Shown here: positions 18,828 to 28,492 of the stretch, piece after piece | Numbering within the stretch: position 1 is the first letter of the stretch | How the letters are laid out: each line of letters opens with the position of its first letter | Source of the DNA: Pseudomonas pohangensis | GTDB lineage: Bacteria > Pseudomonadota > Gammaproteobacteria > Pseudomonadales > Pseudomonadaceae | Reading direction: 5' to 3' | DNA length: 64,000 nucleotides | NCBI RefSeq assembly: GCF_900105995.1 | Contig: NZ_LT629785.1 | Span: forward strand, 2,604,001 to 2,668,000 | The notes under the pieces: generated by a model | Database searches by the model: none | What the model was told of the DNA's origin: nothing | The model's input: only the letters and a program-made list of their open reading frames with translations | Program-made: the position numbers and the translations under genes

Positions 18828-19427
18828 TCAGTCGGCTTCCAGCAAGCGCCTGACCGGGGCAAAGCTGCGCCGGTGGATGGCCAGCGGGCCAAGCCGCTGC
18901 AGGGCTTCGAGATGCTCCGGGGTTGGATAGCCCTTGTGCCCGGCGATGCCGTAGCCGGGATAAAGAAGATCCAGCTCGCGCATTTCGCGATCGCGGCTGA
19001 CCTTGGCCAGAATCGATGCCGCTGCAATTGCCGGCACTTTGCTATCGCCTTTGACCACTGCGGCACTGGGCACCTGCAGTTGCGGACAACGGTTGCCGTC
19101 AATCAGCGCCAGACGCGGCGTTACACTCAGACCGGCCACCGCCCGTTGCATCGCCAGCATGGTCGCCTGCAGGATGTTCAACTGATCGATTTCGGCCACT
19201 TCGGCGCGGGCGATACACCAGGCCAGCGACTTTTCGCAGATCTCATCGAACAGCGCCTCACGGCGTGCCTCCGTCAGTTTCTTCGAGTCATTCAGGCCGG
19301 TAATCGGTGCGGCCGGATCCAGAATCACCGCCGCCGTTACCACCGGCCCACACAGCGGGCCGCGACCCACCTCGTCGACACCGGCCACCAGCGCTTCGAC
19401 CAGCGCAAAATCCAGTCCCAGCTGCAT
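18828..19427 (-). CDS. rnhB: Ribonuclease HII
   Basis: Cuts the RNA strand of RNA-DNA hybrids and removes single ribonucleotides. The 199-residue protein has the catalytic pair Asp18-Glu19 in GVDEVGRG and the third acidic residue in ALIDGN near residue 117. Its ATG shares one base with the lpxB stop (TGATG), so it is translationally coupled to lpxB. Confidence 0.95.
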   Translation of the reverse strand: MQLGLDFALVEALVAGVDEVGRGPLCGPVVTAAVILDPAAPITGLNDSKKLTEARREALFDEICEKSLAWCIARAEVAEIDQLNILQATMLAMQRAVAGLSVTPRLALIDGNRCPQLQVPSAAVVKGDSKVPAIAAASILAKVSRDREMRELDLLYPGYGIAGHKGYPTPEHLEALQRLGPLAIHRRSFAPVRRLLEAD

Positions 19428-20557
19428 CAGCGCCCGACCAGCGCCAGCACGGCTTCCGCGGCCCGACTCGAGGCATCCTGGCGCAAGGTCTGCTGGATCG
19501 CCGCAAAACTTTCGGTCTGCTCCTTGCCGTTGACCAGCAGGGCGGCAACCGCCTCTGCCAGCACTTCCGGCGTGGCGGCGTCCTGAATGTACTCCGGCAC
19601 CAGTTGCCGGCCGGCCAGCAGGTTCGGCAAGGAGAAGAAAGCGGTTTTCATGAAGCGGCGCAACACCCGATAGGTCAGATTCGCCACGCGGTAAGCCACT
19701 ACCATGGGCCGCTTGTGCAGCAAGGCTTCCAGTGTGGCGGTGCCGGAAGCAATCAACACCGCATCGCAGGCAGCCAGTGCTTCGTGGGATTGCCCGTCAA
19801 GCAGGCGCAACTTAAGGTCGCGCCCGCTCAGCATTTGCTCTAGCTGCTCGCGGCGCGGCGCGCTGGCGCAAGGCAGCACAAACTGCATACCCGGATGCAA
19901 GCTGGTCAGCCGTTCCGCCGCATCCAGGAACAACGGCCCGAGACGGCTGACTTCGCCCCCGCGGCTGCCCGGCAGTAGCGCGACCACCGCCGACTGATCC
20001 GGCAGGCCGAGACCCTGCCTGGCCCCCTCGCGGTCCACTTCAAGCGGGATGGTATTGGCCAGCGGATGGCCGACAAAACTCACCGGAACGCCGTGCTCCT
20101 GATAAAACCGCGCCTCAAAGGGAAACAGCGTCAGCATCAGATCGCAGGCTTCACGAATCTTGAATACCCGCTTCTGCCGCCAGGCCCAGACCGATGGACT
20201 GACGTAATGCACCGTGCGGATACCGGCTCGCCGCAGTTTCAGCTCCAGCCCCAGATTGAAATCCGGCGCATCAATACCGATGAACACATCGGGACGCTGG
20301 GCAATCAGTGTGCGAATCAGGCGGCGGCGGCGAAATATCAGTTCGAACAGGCGCCCCAGCACCTCGAACAAACCCATCACGGAAAGCCGCTCCATGGGGA
20401 AATAGGACTGCAACCCTTCAGCTTCCATGCGCGGGCCACCGACACCGATGAAGCTGACATCCGGGTGCCGCGACTTGAGCGCCTGCATCAGGCCGGAGCC
20501 AAGAATGTCGCCGGAGGCTTCACCGGCGACCAGTGCCACGCGCAATGTACTACCCAT
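19427..20557 (-). CDS. lpxB: Lipid-A-disaccharide synthase
   Basis: Glycosyltransferase (family GT19) that joins UDP-2,3-diacylglucosamine and lipid X to form the lipid A disaccharide at the inner membrane. The 376-residue protein has the LpxB N-terminus VALVAGEASGDILG and the conserved stretches IGIDAPDFN, YVSPSVWAWR, FEARFY and LLPGSRGGEV. It starts 3 nt after lpxA ends and overlaps rnhB by 1 nt. Confidence 0.96.
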   Translation of the reverse strand: MGSTLRVALVAGEASGDILGSGLMQALKSRHPDVSFIGVGGPRMEAEGLQSYFPMERLSVMGLFEVLGRLFELIFRRRRLIRTLIAQRPDVFIGIDAPDFNLGLELKLRRAGIRTVHYVSPSVWAWRQKRVFKIREACDLMLTLFPFEARFYQEHGVPVSFVGHPLANTIPLEVDREGARQGLGLPDQSAVVALLPGSRGGEVSRLGPLFLDAAERLTSLHPGMQFVLPCASAPRREQLEQMLSGRDLKLRLLDGQSHEALAACDAVLIASGTATLEALLHKRPMVVAYRVANLTYRVLRRFMKTAFFSLPNLLAGRQLVPEYIQDAATPEVLAEAVAALLVNGKEQTESFAAIQQTLRQDASSRAAEAVLALVGR

Positions 20558-20560
20558 CGG

Positions 20561-21337
20561 TTAGCGCGTGATGCCGCGGCTGGAAGCCTGTATCGAGTCA
20601 CGGAACTTCGCTACCTCAGGAAACTCGGTAGCCAGTTCGGCAATGCCGGCAAGGGCCATTTCAACGGTCAGCCCCTGGCGATAGACAATCTTGTAGGCGC
20701 GGCGCAGCGCCATGATCGCCTCTTCGCTAAAACCGCGCCGCTTGAGACCTTCAACATTGATGCTGCGCGCCTTGGCTGGTGTTCCATAGGCCATCACGTA
20801 CGCCGGCACGTCCTTGCCAATGGCTGTCTGCATGCCGGAAAAGCTGTGCTCGCCCATATGGCAGTACTGGTGAACCAGACTGTAGCCACCCAGAATCGCC
20901 CAGTCACCAACGTGCACATGACCGGCGATGGATGCGTTGTTGACCAGAATGCAGTGGTTGCCGATCACACAGTCATGACCGACATGCACATAGGCCATCA
21001 GCAGATTGTTGTCACCGATGGTGGTTTCCGAGCGATCCTGCACCGTGCCGCGATGGATGGTCACGCCTTCGCGAATAACGTTGTTGTCGCCAATCACCAG
21101 GCGCGTGGCTTCGCCCTTGTATTTCAGGTCGGGGGTGTCTTCACCCACCGAGGAAAACTGGAAAATCCGGTTGTTGCACCCGATACGGGTCGGCCCCTTG
21201 ACGATCACATGGGGCCCGATGACTGATCCTGCACCTATCTCGACATTCGCCCCGATCATCGACCACGGGCCAACCTGAACGTCGTCCGCCAGCTTTGCTG
21301 ACGGATCAATAATCGCGCGAGGGTCAATCAGACTCAT
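20561..21337 (-). CDS. lpxA: UDP-N-acetylglucosamine acyltransferase
   Basis: Adds the first 3-hydroxyacyl chain to UDP-GlcNAc in lipid A synthesis. From MSLIDPRAIIDP the protein has 258 residues, the standard length. It is built of left-handed beta-helix hexapeptide repeats followed by a helical C-terminus. The catalytic His lies in YVHVGHDCVIGNH near residue 121. The start at 21337 overlaps the fabZ stop by 4 nt. An in-frame ATG 18 nt upstream is less likely. Confidence 0.96.
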   Translation of the reverse strand: MSLIDPRAIIDPSAKLADDVQVGPWSMIGANVEIGAGSVIGPHVIVKGPTRIGCNNRIFQFSSVGEDTPDLKYKGEATRLVIGDNNVIREGVTIHRGTVQDRSETTIGDNNLLMAYVHVGHDCVIGNHCILVNNASIAGHVHVGDWAILGGYSLVHQYCHMGEHSFSGMQTAIGKDVPAYVMAYGTPAKARSINVEGLKRRGFSEEAIMALRRAYKIVYRQGLTVEMALAGIAELATEFPEVAKFRDSIQASSRGITR

Positions 21338-21774
21338 ACTTTCTGTTCCGCACAAATGACTTCCGCCGAGCAGACTTCCTTGCCGTCCACAGTGGCCTTG
21401 CAGGCAAACTTCCAGATGCTGCGTTTGGAGCTGAGAAAGCTGGCCTCAAGCTGCAATTGATCACCGGGTATAACCGGCCGACGAAAGCGTAATTTGTCAC
21501 AACCAACAAAGAAATACAGCACGCCATCGGCAGGCTTCACGCCCATCATGTTGAATCCGAGGATACCTGCCGCCTGCGCCATGGCTTCGATGATCAGCAC
21601 ACCCGGCATGATCGGATGCTCAGGGAAATGGCCATTGAAGAACGGCTCATTGATGGTGACATTTTTGTAGGCAACTATCTGCTTTGCCTCGAGATCCATG
21701 TCAACTACACGATCCACCAGCAGAAATGGGTAGCGATGGGGCAAATACTCACGAATCTCGGTTATTTCCATCAT
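21334..21774 (-). CDS. fabZ: 3-hydroxyacyl-ACP dehydratase FabZ
   Basis: Removes water from 3-hydroxyacyl-ACP in fatty acid elongation and competes with LpxA/LpxD for the shared acyl substrate. The 146-residue hot-dog protein has HRYPFLLVDRV at residues 13-23, the catalytic His49 in GHFPEHPIMPG and Glu63 in LIIEAMAQ. AAGGAGGAGA lies upstream of the ATG. It lies 48 nt after lpxD and overlaps lpxA by 4 nt. Confidence 0.96.
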   Translation of the reverse strand: MMEITEIREYLPHRYPFLLVDRVVDMDLEAKQIVAYKNVTINEPFFNGHFPEHPIMPGVLIIEAMAQAAGILGFNMMGVKPADGVLYFFVGCDKLRFRRPVIPGDQLQLEASFLSSKRSIWKFACKATVDGKEVCSAEVICAEQKV

Positions 21775-21822
21775 AAGGAGGAGAGCCTGTTTCTTGGATT
21801 GGATAGCTGCAATAAATGCAGG

Positions 21823-22881
21823 TTAGGCATCAGATGAATCTTTACTGCCTGTGGTCACTGCTGGCAGCCTCTTCTCCAGCTGCTGCAGGCGCCGCGCCAG
21901 GTCGTCCAGCTGACGCAAGCGCGCCACGCTTTTTTTCCATTCGGCAGCAGGCTGCATTGCCGTGCCGGAAGAATAGGCGCCGGGTTCGCTGATCGAACGC
22001 GTCACCATGGTCATGCCGGTAACGAATACGTTATCGCAAACATCAATATGACCCACCATGCCGACCCCGCCGGCAATCATGCAATGCTTGCCGATTCTGG
22101 TACTGCCTGAGATACCAACGCAGCCGGCCATGGCTGTATGGTCACCGACCTGTACGTTATGGGCGATCATGATCTGGTTGTCGAGTTTTACCCCGTTGCC
22201 GATCACGGTATCGGCCAAAGCACCACGATCAATTGTCGTGTTGGCGCCGATTTCCACGTCGTCGCCAATGCAGACGCCGCCAATCTGGGCAATTTTCTTC
22301 CAGACGCCTTTATCGTTGGCGAAACCGAAACCTTCCCCGCCGATCACCGCGCCGGACTGGATCACCACCCGGCAACCAATTTTCACATCGTGGTAGAGGG
22401 TTACCTGGGGCGCCAGCCAGCCACCTTCGCCGATCCGGCTGCGTGCACCCACCACACAATAAGCGCCCAGGGTTACACCGGCAGCGATCTGCGCCCCGGC
22501 CTCAACCACCACGCCCGGGCCGATGCTGGCAGTCGGATCAATCCGGGCATCGGGGTCGATAATCGCGGTGGGATGGATGCCGACGCTGGCCGCAGGCTTG
22601 CGGTCGAACAAATGCGAAAGCTGGCCATAGGCCAGATAGGGATTGGCCACCACCAGCGCATTGCCGGCAAATCCTTCCGCGTCAGCCGCCGTCAGCAGAA
22701 CTGCCGTTGCCTGTGTGGTTGCCAGGTATTTGCGGTACTGCGGGTTAGCCAGAAAGCTGAGCTGGCCCGCAGTTGCGTCCTGCAGTGCTGCCAGGCCATG
22801 AACCGGCAAGGCCGGATCACCAGATAAACCGGCACCCAGCCGCTCAGACAACTGGCCAAGGGTAAACACCGGGGCAGTCAT
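21823..22881 (-). CDS. lpxD: UDP-3-O-(3-hydroxyacyl)glucosamine N-acyltransferase
   Basis: Third enzyme of lipid A synthesis; adds the N-linked 3-hydroxyacyl chain. The 352-residue protein has an N-terminal uridine-binding domain (LSFLANPQYRKYL), a long left-handed beta-helix of hexapeptides with the catalytic His in IMIAHNVQVGDHTAMAG, and a C-terminal helix rich in Arg and Leu. It starts 1 nt after skp ends. The skp-lpxD-fabZ-lpxA-lpxB order is conserved. Confidence 0.96.
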   Translation of the reverse strand: MTAPVFTLGQLSERLGAGLSGDPALPVHGLAALQDATAGQLSFLANPQYRKYLATTQATAVLLTAADAEGFAGNALVVANPYLAYGQLSHLFDRKPAASVGIHPTAIIDPDARIDPTASIGPGVVVEAGAQIAAGVTLGAYCVVGARSRIGEGGWLAPQVTLYHDVKIGCRVVIQSGAVIGGEGFGFANDKGVWKKIAQIGGVCIGDDVEIGANTTIDRGALADTVIGNGVKLDNQIMIAHNVQVGDHTAMAGCVGISGSTRIGKHCMIAGGVGMVGHIDVCDNVFVTGMTMVTRSISEPGAYSSGTAMQPAAEWKKSVARLRQLDDLARRLQQLEKRLPAVTTGSKDSSDA

Positions 22882-22882
22882 G

Positions 22883-23386
22883 TCAGCCCTGCTTGTTCAT
22901 GATCTCGATAACCTTGCGCGTAATGTCATATTGCGGTTTGACATCAACCACGGCACTACGCTCAAGTACCAGATCATAGGAACCGGCCTTCAATACCTGT
23001 TCTACGGCCTTGTCCAGCTTGGGCTTGAGATTTTTCAGCATCTCACGATCGGCAATCGCCTTGGCTTCATTGAGCTCTTTCGACTGGAACTGGAAATCAC
23101 GCGCCTTCTGCTTGAATTCAAGCTCCAGCTTCTCGCGATCAGCCTGCGCCATCTTCTCGCCGGACTTGACCAGCTTGTCCTGAATGCTCTTGGCGTCGGT
23201 TTCGAGCTTTTTCAGACGATTCAGCTGGGGGCCGAATTTCTTCTCTGCGTCCACCGAGTACTTCTTCGCGACATTCGATTCAAGCAACGCCATTTGATAA
23301 TTCAGTACAGCAATTTTCATTTCGGCAAAGGCTGGCATGGCTACCAGCGCTACACAGAACAGCACCAACTGGGTCAACTTACGCAC
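22883..23386 (-). CDS. skp: Periplasmic chaperone Skp/OmpH family
   Basis: Trimeric periplasmic chaperone that delivers unfolded outer-membrane proteins to BamA. The 167-residue protein has a signal peptide at residues 1-21 (MRKLTQLVLFCVALVAMPAFA). A long charged coiled coil at about 45-120 is rich in Lys and Glu, as in Skp tentacles. It lies between bamA and lpxD, the conserved site; it is named hlpA in some pseudomonads. Confidence 0.93.
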   Translation of the reverse strand: MRKLTQLVLFCVALVAMPAFAEMKIAVLNYQMALLESNVAKKYSVDAEKKFGPQLNRLKKLETDAKSIQDKLVKSGEKMAQADREKLELEFKQKARDFQFQSKELNEAKAIADREMLKNLKPKLDKAVEQVLKAGSYDLVLERSAVVDVKPQYDITRKVIEIMNKQG

Positions 23387-23432
23387 AATGCACTCCTGCG
23401 ATAAACAAGGTTGTAATCATTAACCAACCGGA

Positions 23433-25874
23433 TCAGAAAGACTGACCAAGGGTAAACTGGAAAAACTGGGTTTCACTGCCGTCCGGCTCTTTCAGCGGCG
23501 TTGCGATAGCAAAGCCCAGAGGACCCATGGCGGTAATCCAGGTCAGGCCCAGACCGGTAGAAATGGCCAAATCGCCAATATCCGGTGTGTTGCAATCAAC
23601 CTGATACTTGTCGCAATTGGTGCTGAACACATTACCGGCATCAATGAACCAGGTGGTGCGCAGGCTGCTCTGATCCTGGATAAAAGGCAACGGGAAAAGA
23701 AAATCAACACCACCGGTGACCAAGACGTTACCGCCAAAGGGCTGACTATCCTGATCCGGGTCCGTACAGATACCCGTTTCCGGGTTGCACTGGTAATAAC
23801 CGGTTGAAGGATCATAGTTCGGCATTATATTCGGATTGGTTGTTATCAGCGGGTAAGCCAGACTCGCTACCGCCTGCGGTCCGAGTGAGCCGCTGCGGAA
23901 GCCACGCACCGAGTTGATGCCGCCGGCAAAGTAGTTCTCGTAAAACGGCAGACCTTCGGTATCGCCGAATCCATCACCGTAGCCCAGCTCGGTGTGGAAG
24001 CGCAGTGCGGTTTCCTTGCTGGTCGGGGTGAAATACTGGCCCCGGTAGTCCAGCTTGTAGAATTCCAGGTCACTTGCCGAAGGCACCGTCGATTGCAGGG
24101 AAAGACTCTGCGAATAGCCGCGGTTGGGCAGCACGCCACGGTTCAGGGTGGATTCGCCCCAGCCAATCGACGCCTTGACATTGGTGAAGTCGGCATTGCT
24201 GAAGTTGCCGCCATTGCTGTACATGAAGTCCAGGATACTCGGCACGGTGTAAGTACCACTGTTGATCGAGTCCTGGGAAACCACCAGACCGTAATTCATC
24301 GACGAGGTTTCGCTGATCGGGTAGCCGATGCTCATGCCGGCACCCAGGGTATCGACCGAATAGCTGGTGACATCGTAGTCAGCGTCGTCGTAGTTGGTCT
24401 TGTTGTAGAAGACGTTATAACCCAGGCTGACACCGTCCATGGTCCAGTAAGGGTCAACGAAACCCAGGTTGTAACTGTCCTGGTATTCACTTTTGCTCAA
24501 GCCGAAGCTGACCCGGTTACCGGTGCCGAGGAAGTTGTTCTGGGTAATCGCACCACCCAGGATAAGCCCCGCATCCTGGGCAAAACCGACGCTGGCGGTA
24601 ATCGAGCCGGAAGGCTGCTCTTCTACGCTGTAGTTCACATCGACCAGGTCGTCACTGCCGGGCACCTGCGGTGTTTCTACCGTAACTTCCTTGAAGAAAC
24701 CCAGCCGTTCCAGACGCAACTTGGACTGATCGATCTGGTAGGTCGAAGCCCAGCCACCTTCCATCTGGCGCATTTCACGACGCAACACTTCATCTTCAGT
24801 CTTGGTGTTGCCGCGGAAGCTGATGCGATTGACATAGGCACGCTTGCGCGGATCGACCATGAAGGTCACCACAACCGTATGGTTCTTATCATCCGGCTGC
24901 GGCACACCGGTCACGTTGGCAAAGGTATAACCGTCATTGCCCAGCCGGCGGGTAATCAGCTCCGAGGTGGTGGTCATGATCTTGCGCGAAAACACCTGTC
25001 CCGGCTGCACCAGCAGGAGTGCGCGAACCTCTTCCTCGGGAACCTTGATATCACCGCTGAGCTTCACTTCGCTGACAGTGTACTTGGCACCCTCTTCGAT
25101 ATTCACGGTGATGTAGACACTGGCCTTGTCCGGCGTAATGGATACCTGGGTCGAGGTGATATCCATATTGATGTAGCCGCGATCCAGATAATACGAGCGC
25201 AGCCTCTCCAGGTCGCCGGACAGCTTTTCACGGGAATACTTGTCATCGTTCTTGAAGAACGACAGCCAGTTGGTGGTTTTCAACTCGAACAGTGCGTCAA
25301 GGTCTTCTTCCGGGAAAACCGTGTTGCCCACCACGTTGATCTGGGTGATGGCCGCAACAGTACCTTCGAGGATGTTGATCTTGATGGCTACACGGTTACG
25401 CGGCTGCGGCACGGCCTCGGTCTGGATTTCCGCAGAGTAGCGGCCTTGGGACACATACTGGCGCAGCAGTTCGTTGCGCACACCCTCCAGGGTCGCGCGC
25501 TGGAAAATTTCGCCCTCGGCAAGACCGGCCTTTTCCATACCCTTGAGCAGGTCTTCGGTCTTGATCGCCTTGTTGCCTTCAATCTTGATAGTGGAAATCG
25601 AAGGACGCTCAACCACTGTCACGACCAGCACAGTACCGTCGCGTCCAAGCTGGATATCCTGAAAGAAGCCGGTCTTGAACAGGGTGCGGGTGGCATCTAC
25701 CAGACTCTGCTCGTCCACCACATCGCCGACGTTAAGCGGCAAGGCACCGAACACGCTACCCGCAGACACCCGTTGCAAACCGGTGACGCGAATATCGGAA
25801 ATCTTGAAGGACTCGGCGAAGGCCGCTCCGGTCATGGATATGAAGAGCAACGCAATTAGCAGCAGGCGTTTCAT
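23433..25874 (-). CDS. bamA: Outer membrane protein assembly factor BamA
   Basis: Central Omp85 component of the BAM complex that inserts beta-barrel proteins in the outer membrane (Opr86 in P. aeruginosa). The 813-residue precursor has a signal peptide at 1-20. Five POTRA domains span about 24-430. The 16-strand barrel carries the conserved loop-6 motif VRGF near residue 650 and ends in an aromatic C-terminal Phe (FTLGQSF). It is followed by skp and preceded by rseP. Confidence 0.97.
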   Translation of the reverse strand: MKRLLLIALLFISMTGAAFAESFKISDIRVTGLQRVSAGSVFGALPLNVGDVVDEQSLVDATRTLFKTGFFQDIQLGRDGTVLVVTVVERPSISTIKIEGNKAIKTEDLLKGMEKAGLAEGEIFQRATLEGVRNELLRQYVSQGRYSAEIQTEAVPQPRNRVAIKINILEGTVAAITQINVVGNTVFPEEDLDALFELKTTNWLSFFKNDDKYSREKLSGDLERLRSYYLDRGYINMDITSTQVSITPDKASVYITVNIEEGAKYTVSEVKLSGDIKVPEEEVRALLLVQPGQVFSRKIMTTTSELITRRLGNDGYTFANVTGVPQPDDKNHTVVVTFMVDPRKRAYVNRISFRGNTKTEDEVLRREMRQMEGGWASTYQIDQSKLRLERLGFFKEVTVETPQVPGSDDLVDVNYSVEEQPSGSITASVGFAQDAGLILGGAITQNNFLGTGNRVSFGLSKSEYQDSYNLGFVDPYWTMDGVSLGYNVFYNKTNYDDADYDVTSYSVDTLGAGMSIGYPISETSSMNYGLVVSQDSINSGTYTVPSILDFMYSNGGNFSNADFTNVKASIGWGESTLNRGVLPNRGYSQSLSLQSTVPSASDLEFYKLDYRGQYFTPTSKETALRFHTELGYGDGFGDTEGLPFYENYFAGGINSVRGFRSGSLGPQAVASLAYPLITTNPNIMPNYDPSTGYYQCNPETGICTDPDQDSQPFGGNVLVTGGVDFLFPLPFIQDQSSLRTTWFIDAGNVFSTNCDKYQVDCNTPDIGDLAISTGLGLTWITAMGPLGFAIATPLKEPDGSETQFFQFTLGQSF

Positions 25875-25939
25875 GAAGTCCTTTTTACCAACAATAAAAT
25901 AAGAAAAAGATGTCCCGACACAATCTGCCAGAACTCAAA

Positions 25940-27292
25940 TCAGAGGCGACCTACATCATTCACCAGCGCCAGCACCATCAATGCCACAACCAAGGCTATA
26001 CCGATCTGCATGCCGAAAGCCTGCACACGTTCCGACAAAGGGCGACCACGCACCCATTCAGCGAGGTAAAACATAAGATGACCGCCATCCAGAACAGGGA
26101 CCGGCAGCAAATTAAGGACACCCAGACTGATACTCAGATAGGCGAGAAAATTCAAAAACTCCCCCACCCCGGACTCGGCCGTAGCGCCCGCCACTTTAGC
26201 AATGGTTATCGGGCCACTCAAGTTTTTTACCGAGAGCTCGCCTATCAGCATCTTTTTCAGCGAGTCCAGGGTCAGCAGGCTCATCGTCCAGGTCTTGTCC
26301 AAGGCCTGGCTCACAGCCTGCAGCGGGCCATAAGTAACCTCGCGCAGCATCTCGGCCGGCCATTGCGGGGGCGTCACCCCGGCGCCCAGGTAGCCGCTAC
26401 GGTCCTGGCCTTCCTCCCTGACCGCCAGCCGCAGCTCAACCTGCTGCAGCTGGCCGTTACGTTCGAAACTGATGCTCACCTGTTTGCCGGGCAAGCTCCT
26501 GACACGCTCGACCAGCGCCTGCCAATCCGGCAAATTCTCGCCATCCAGCGCCAGAATACGGTCACCCGGCTGCAAGCCTGCCGCTGCCGCAGGGCCTTCC
26601 GGATCCAGCTCGGCCAGTACATTGGCGATTGCCGGCCGCCAGGGTGTCAGGCCGATCGCCGTGATCGGATCCGGCTCCTCGGTACCCTTGAGCCAGTCCG
26701 TTACGTTCAGCTGGTGGTTCGTCTCAAGCGTTGAGTCGGGCTGCAACACGGTCAACTCAAGGGTTGTGGTTTCGCCAAGGTGACGAATCAACTGCAAATT
26801 GACCTCGGACCAGCCACTGGTCGGCTCACCATTCACCGCCAGCAACTCTTCACCTGCCTGCAAACCAGCCTCTGCGGCCAGACTGCCGGGGGCGACCGCA
26901 CCGATCACCGGACGCACCTGTTGCGTTCCGAGCAAGGCAATCACCCAGAAAAACACCAGCGCAAGCAGGAAATTTGCCAGCGGTCCGGCAATCACGATGG
27001 CGGCACGCTGACCGACCGACTTGCGATTGAACGCCTGATCGAACAACTCAGGCGCCACCTCTGCCTCGCGCTCGTCGAGCATCTTGACGTAACCGCCAAG
27101 GGGAATGGCCGCGATCACATACTCGGTATCCTGGCGATCCCGCCAGCTGATAAGCGGCCGGCCAAAGCCAACGGAGAAGCGCAACACCTTGACCCCGCAA
27201 CGTCTGGCCACCCAGAAATGCCCGAATTCATGAAAGGTAACCAGCACACCCAACGCAATCAGTGTGCCAAACAGCATATAAAGCGTGCTCAT
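25940..27292 (-). CDS. rseP: Site-2 protease RseP (MucP)
   Basis: Intramembrane zinc metalloprotease that cuts the anti-sigma factor RseA/MucA and so releases the envelope-stress sigma factor. The 450-residue protein has HEFGH at residues 21-25 in the first membrane helix. Two periplasmic PDZ domains begin near residues 128 and 224. NLLPVPVLDGG, with the third zinc ligand Asp, lies near residue 390. It begins directly after the dxr stop with no gap. Confidence 0.96.
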   Translation of the reverse strand: MSTLYMLFGTLIALGVLVTFHEFGHFWVARRCGVKVLRFSVGFGRPLISWRDRQDTEYVIAAIPLGGYVKMLDEREAEVAPELFDQAFNRKSVGQRAAIVIAGPLANFLLALVFFWVIALLGTQQVRPVIGAVAPGSLAAEAGLQAGEELLAVNGEPTSGWSEVNLQLIRHLGETTTLELTVLQPDSTLETNHQLNVTDWLKGTEEPDPITAIGLTPWRPAIANVLAELDPEGPAAAAGLQPGDRILALDGENLPDWQALVERVRSLPGKQVSISFERNGQLQQVELRLAVREEGQDRSGYLGAGVTPPQWPAEMLREVTYGPLQAVSQALDKTWTMSLLTLDSLKKMLIGELSVKNLSGPITIAKVAGATAESGVGEFLNFLAYLSISLGVLNLLPVPVLDGGHLMFYLAEWVRGRPLSERVQAFGMQIGIALVVALMVLALVNDVGRL

Positions 27293-28492
27293 TTACATCC
27301 CCTGGTCTGCGTACCTGTTCAGCCAAAGGCCGGCTGCGGCCCGCGCGCGCTGATCCGCCGCCATCACATCGTCGAGACTTTCGACCTTCAGTGTCTGCTC
27401 GCGGTTCAACACATCCGCTATCAGCAACGGTATATCGGTAAAGCGAATGCGCTGTGCAAGAAAGGCCTCAACCGCCACCTCGTTGGCCGCATTGAGCATC
27501 GCCGGTGCGCTGTTACCGGCTTCGGCAGCCTGACGCGAAAGACTCAGACAGGGGAAACGCTGCTCATCCGGCGGCTGAAAATCCAGACGCGCGACCTTGA
27601 ACAGATCCAGCGCCGCCACACCGGAATCTATCCGCTCGGGCCAGGCCAAAGCGTGGGCAATCGGCGTACGCATATCCGGGTTGCCCAGCTGCGCCAGCAC
27701 CGAGCCATCCACATAATCCACCAGAGAATGAATCACGCTCTGCGGGTGAATCACCACTTCTACCTGGGACGGCCTGGCGTCAAACAGCCAGCAAGCCTCG
27801 ATCAACTCCAGTCCCTTGTTCATCATGCTGGCCGAATCCACCGAAATCTTGCGCCCCATGGACCAGTTCGGGTGTGCACAAGCCTGCCCGGGAGTTACTG
27901 CGGACAGCTCGGCCAAAGGCGTTTCCCGAAACGGACCGCCGGACGCCGTCAACAGGATACGCCGCACACCGACCGGCCCCAGCCCACGGCTGTAGTCGCC
28001 CGGCAGGCACTGGAAGATCGCGTTGTGTTCACTGTCGATAGGCAGCAGCACACTGCCGCTTTTGCGCACCGCCTGCATGAACAGGGCGCCGGACATCACC
28101 AGCGCCTCTTTGTTTGCCAGCAAGATGCGCTTGCCGGCAGTCACCGCCGCCAATGTGGGCGCCAGCCCTGCAGCACCGACTATCGCCGCCATCACGGTAT
28201 CGGTTTGCGGGTGGGCGGCCACCTCGCACAGACCGTCGCTGCCAAACAGCACCCTGGTCGTCAGTCCAGCCGAGTGCAGCGCACCTTGCAGATGCCGCGC
28301 CGAAGCGCTATCCGCGGTTACGGCATAGCTTGGGCGATGCAGCAGGCACAAGGCCTCCAGCTCTGCCAGGCGGGTAAAGCCGCTCAGGGCAAAAACCTGG
28401 TAGCGCTGCGGATGGCGCGCCAGCACATCCAGGGTACTGCGGCCAATCGAGCCGGTAGCACCGAGAACCGTTACCCGTTGCAATGGACTCAC
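27293..28492 (-). CDS. dxr: 1-deoxy-D-xylulose 5-phosphate reductoisomerase
   Basis: Makes methylerythritol phosphate with NADPH in the MEP pathway; target of fosmidomycin. The 399-residue protein has the NADPH motif LGATGSIG at residues 10-17. The metal and substrate region includes SVDSASMMNKGLELIEA, and the flexible-loop region includes HPQSVIHS. It overlaps the end of cdsA by 4 nt and abuts rseP. This is the second of three MEP enzymes in the window. Confidence 0.96.
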   Translation of the reverse strand: MSPLQRVTVLGATGSIGRSTLDVLARHPQRYQVFALSGFTRLAELEALCLLHRPSYAVTADSASARHLQGALHSAGLTTRVLFGSDGLCEVAAHPQTDTVMAAIVGAAGLAPTLAAVTAGKRILLANKEALVMSGALFMQAVRKSGSVLLPIDSEHNAIFQCLPGDYSRGLGPVGVRRILLTASGGPFRETPLAELSAVTPGQACAHPNWSMGRKISVDSASMMNKGLELIEACWLFDARPSQVEVVIHPQSVIHSLVDYVDGSVLAQLGNPDMRTPIAHALAWPERIDSGVAALDLFKVARLDFQPPDEQRFPCLSLSRQAAEAGNSAPAMLNAANEVAVEAFLAQRIRFTDIPLLIADVLNREQTLKVESLDDVMAADQRARAAAGLWLNRYADQGM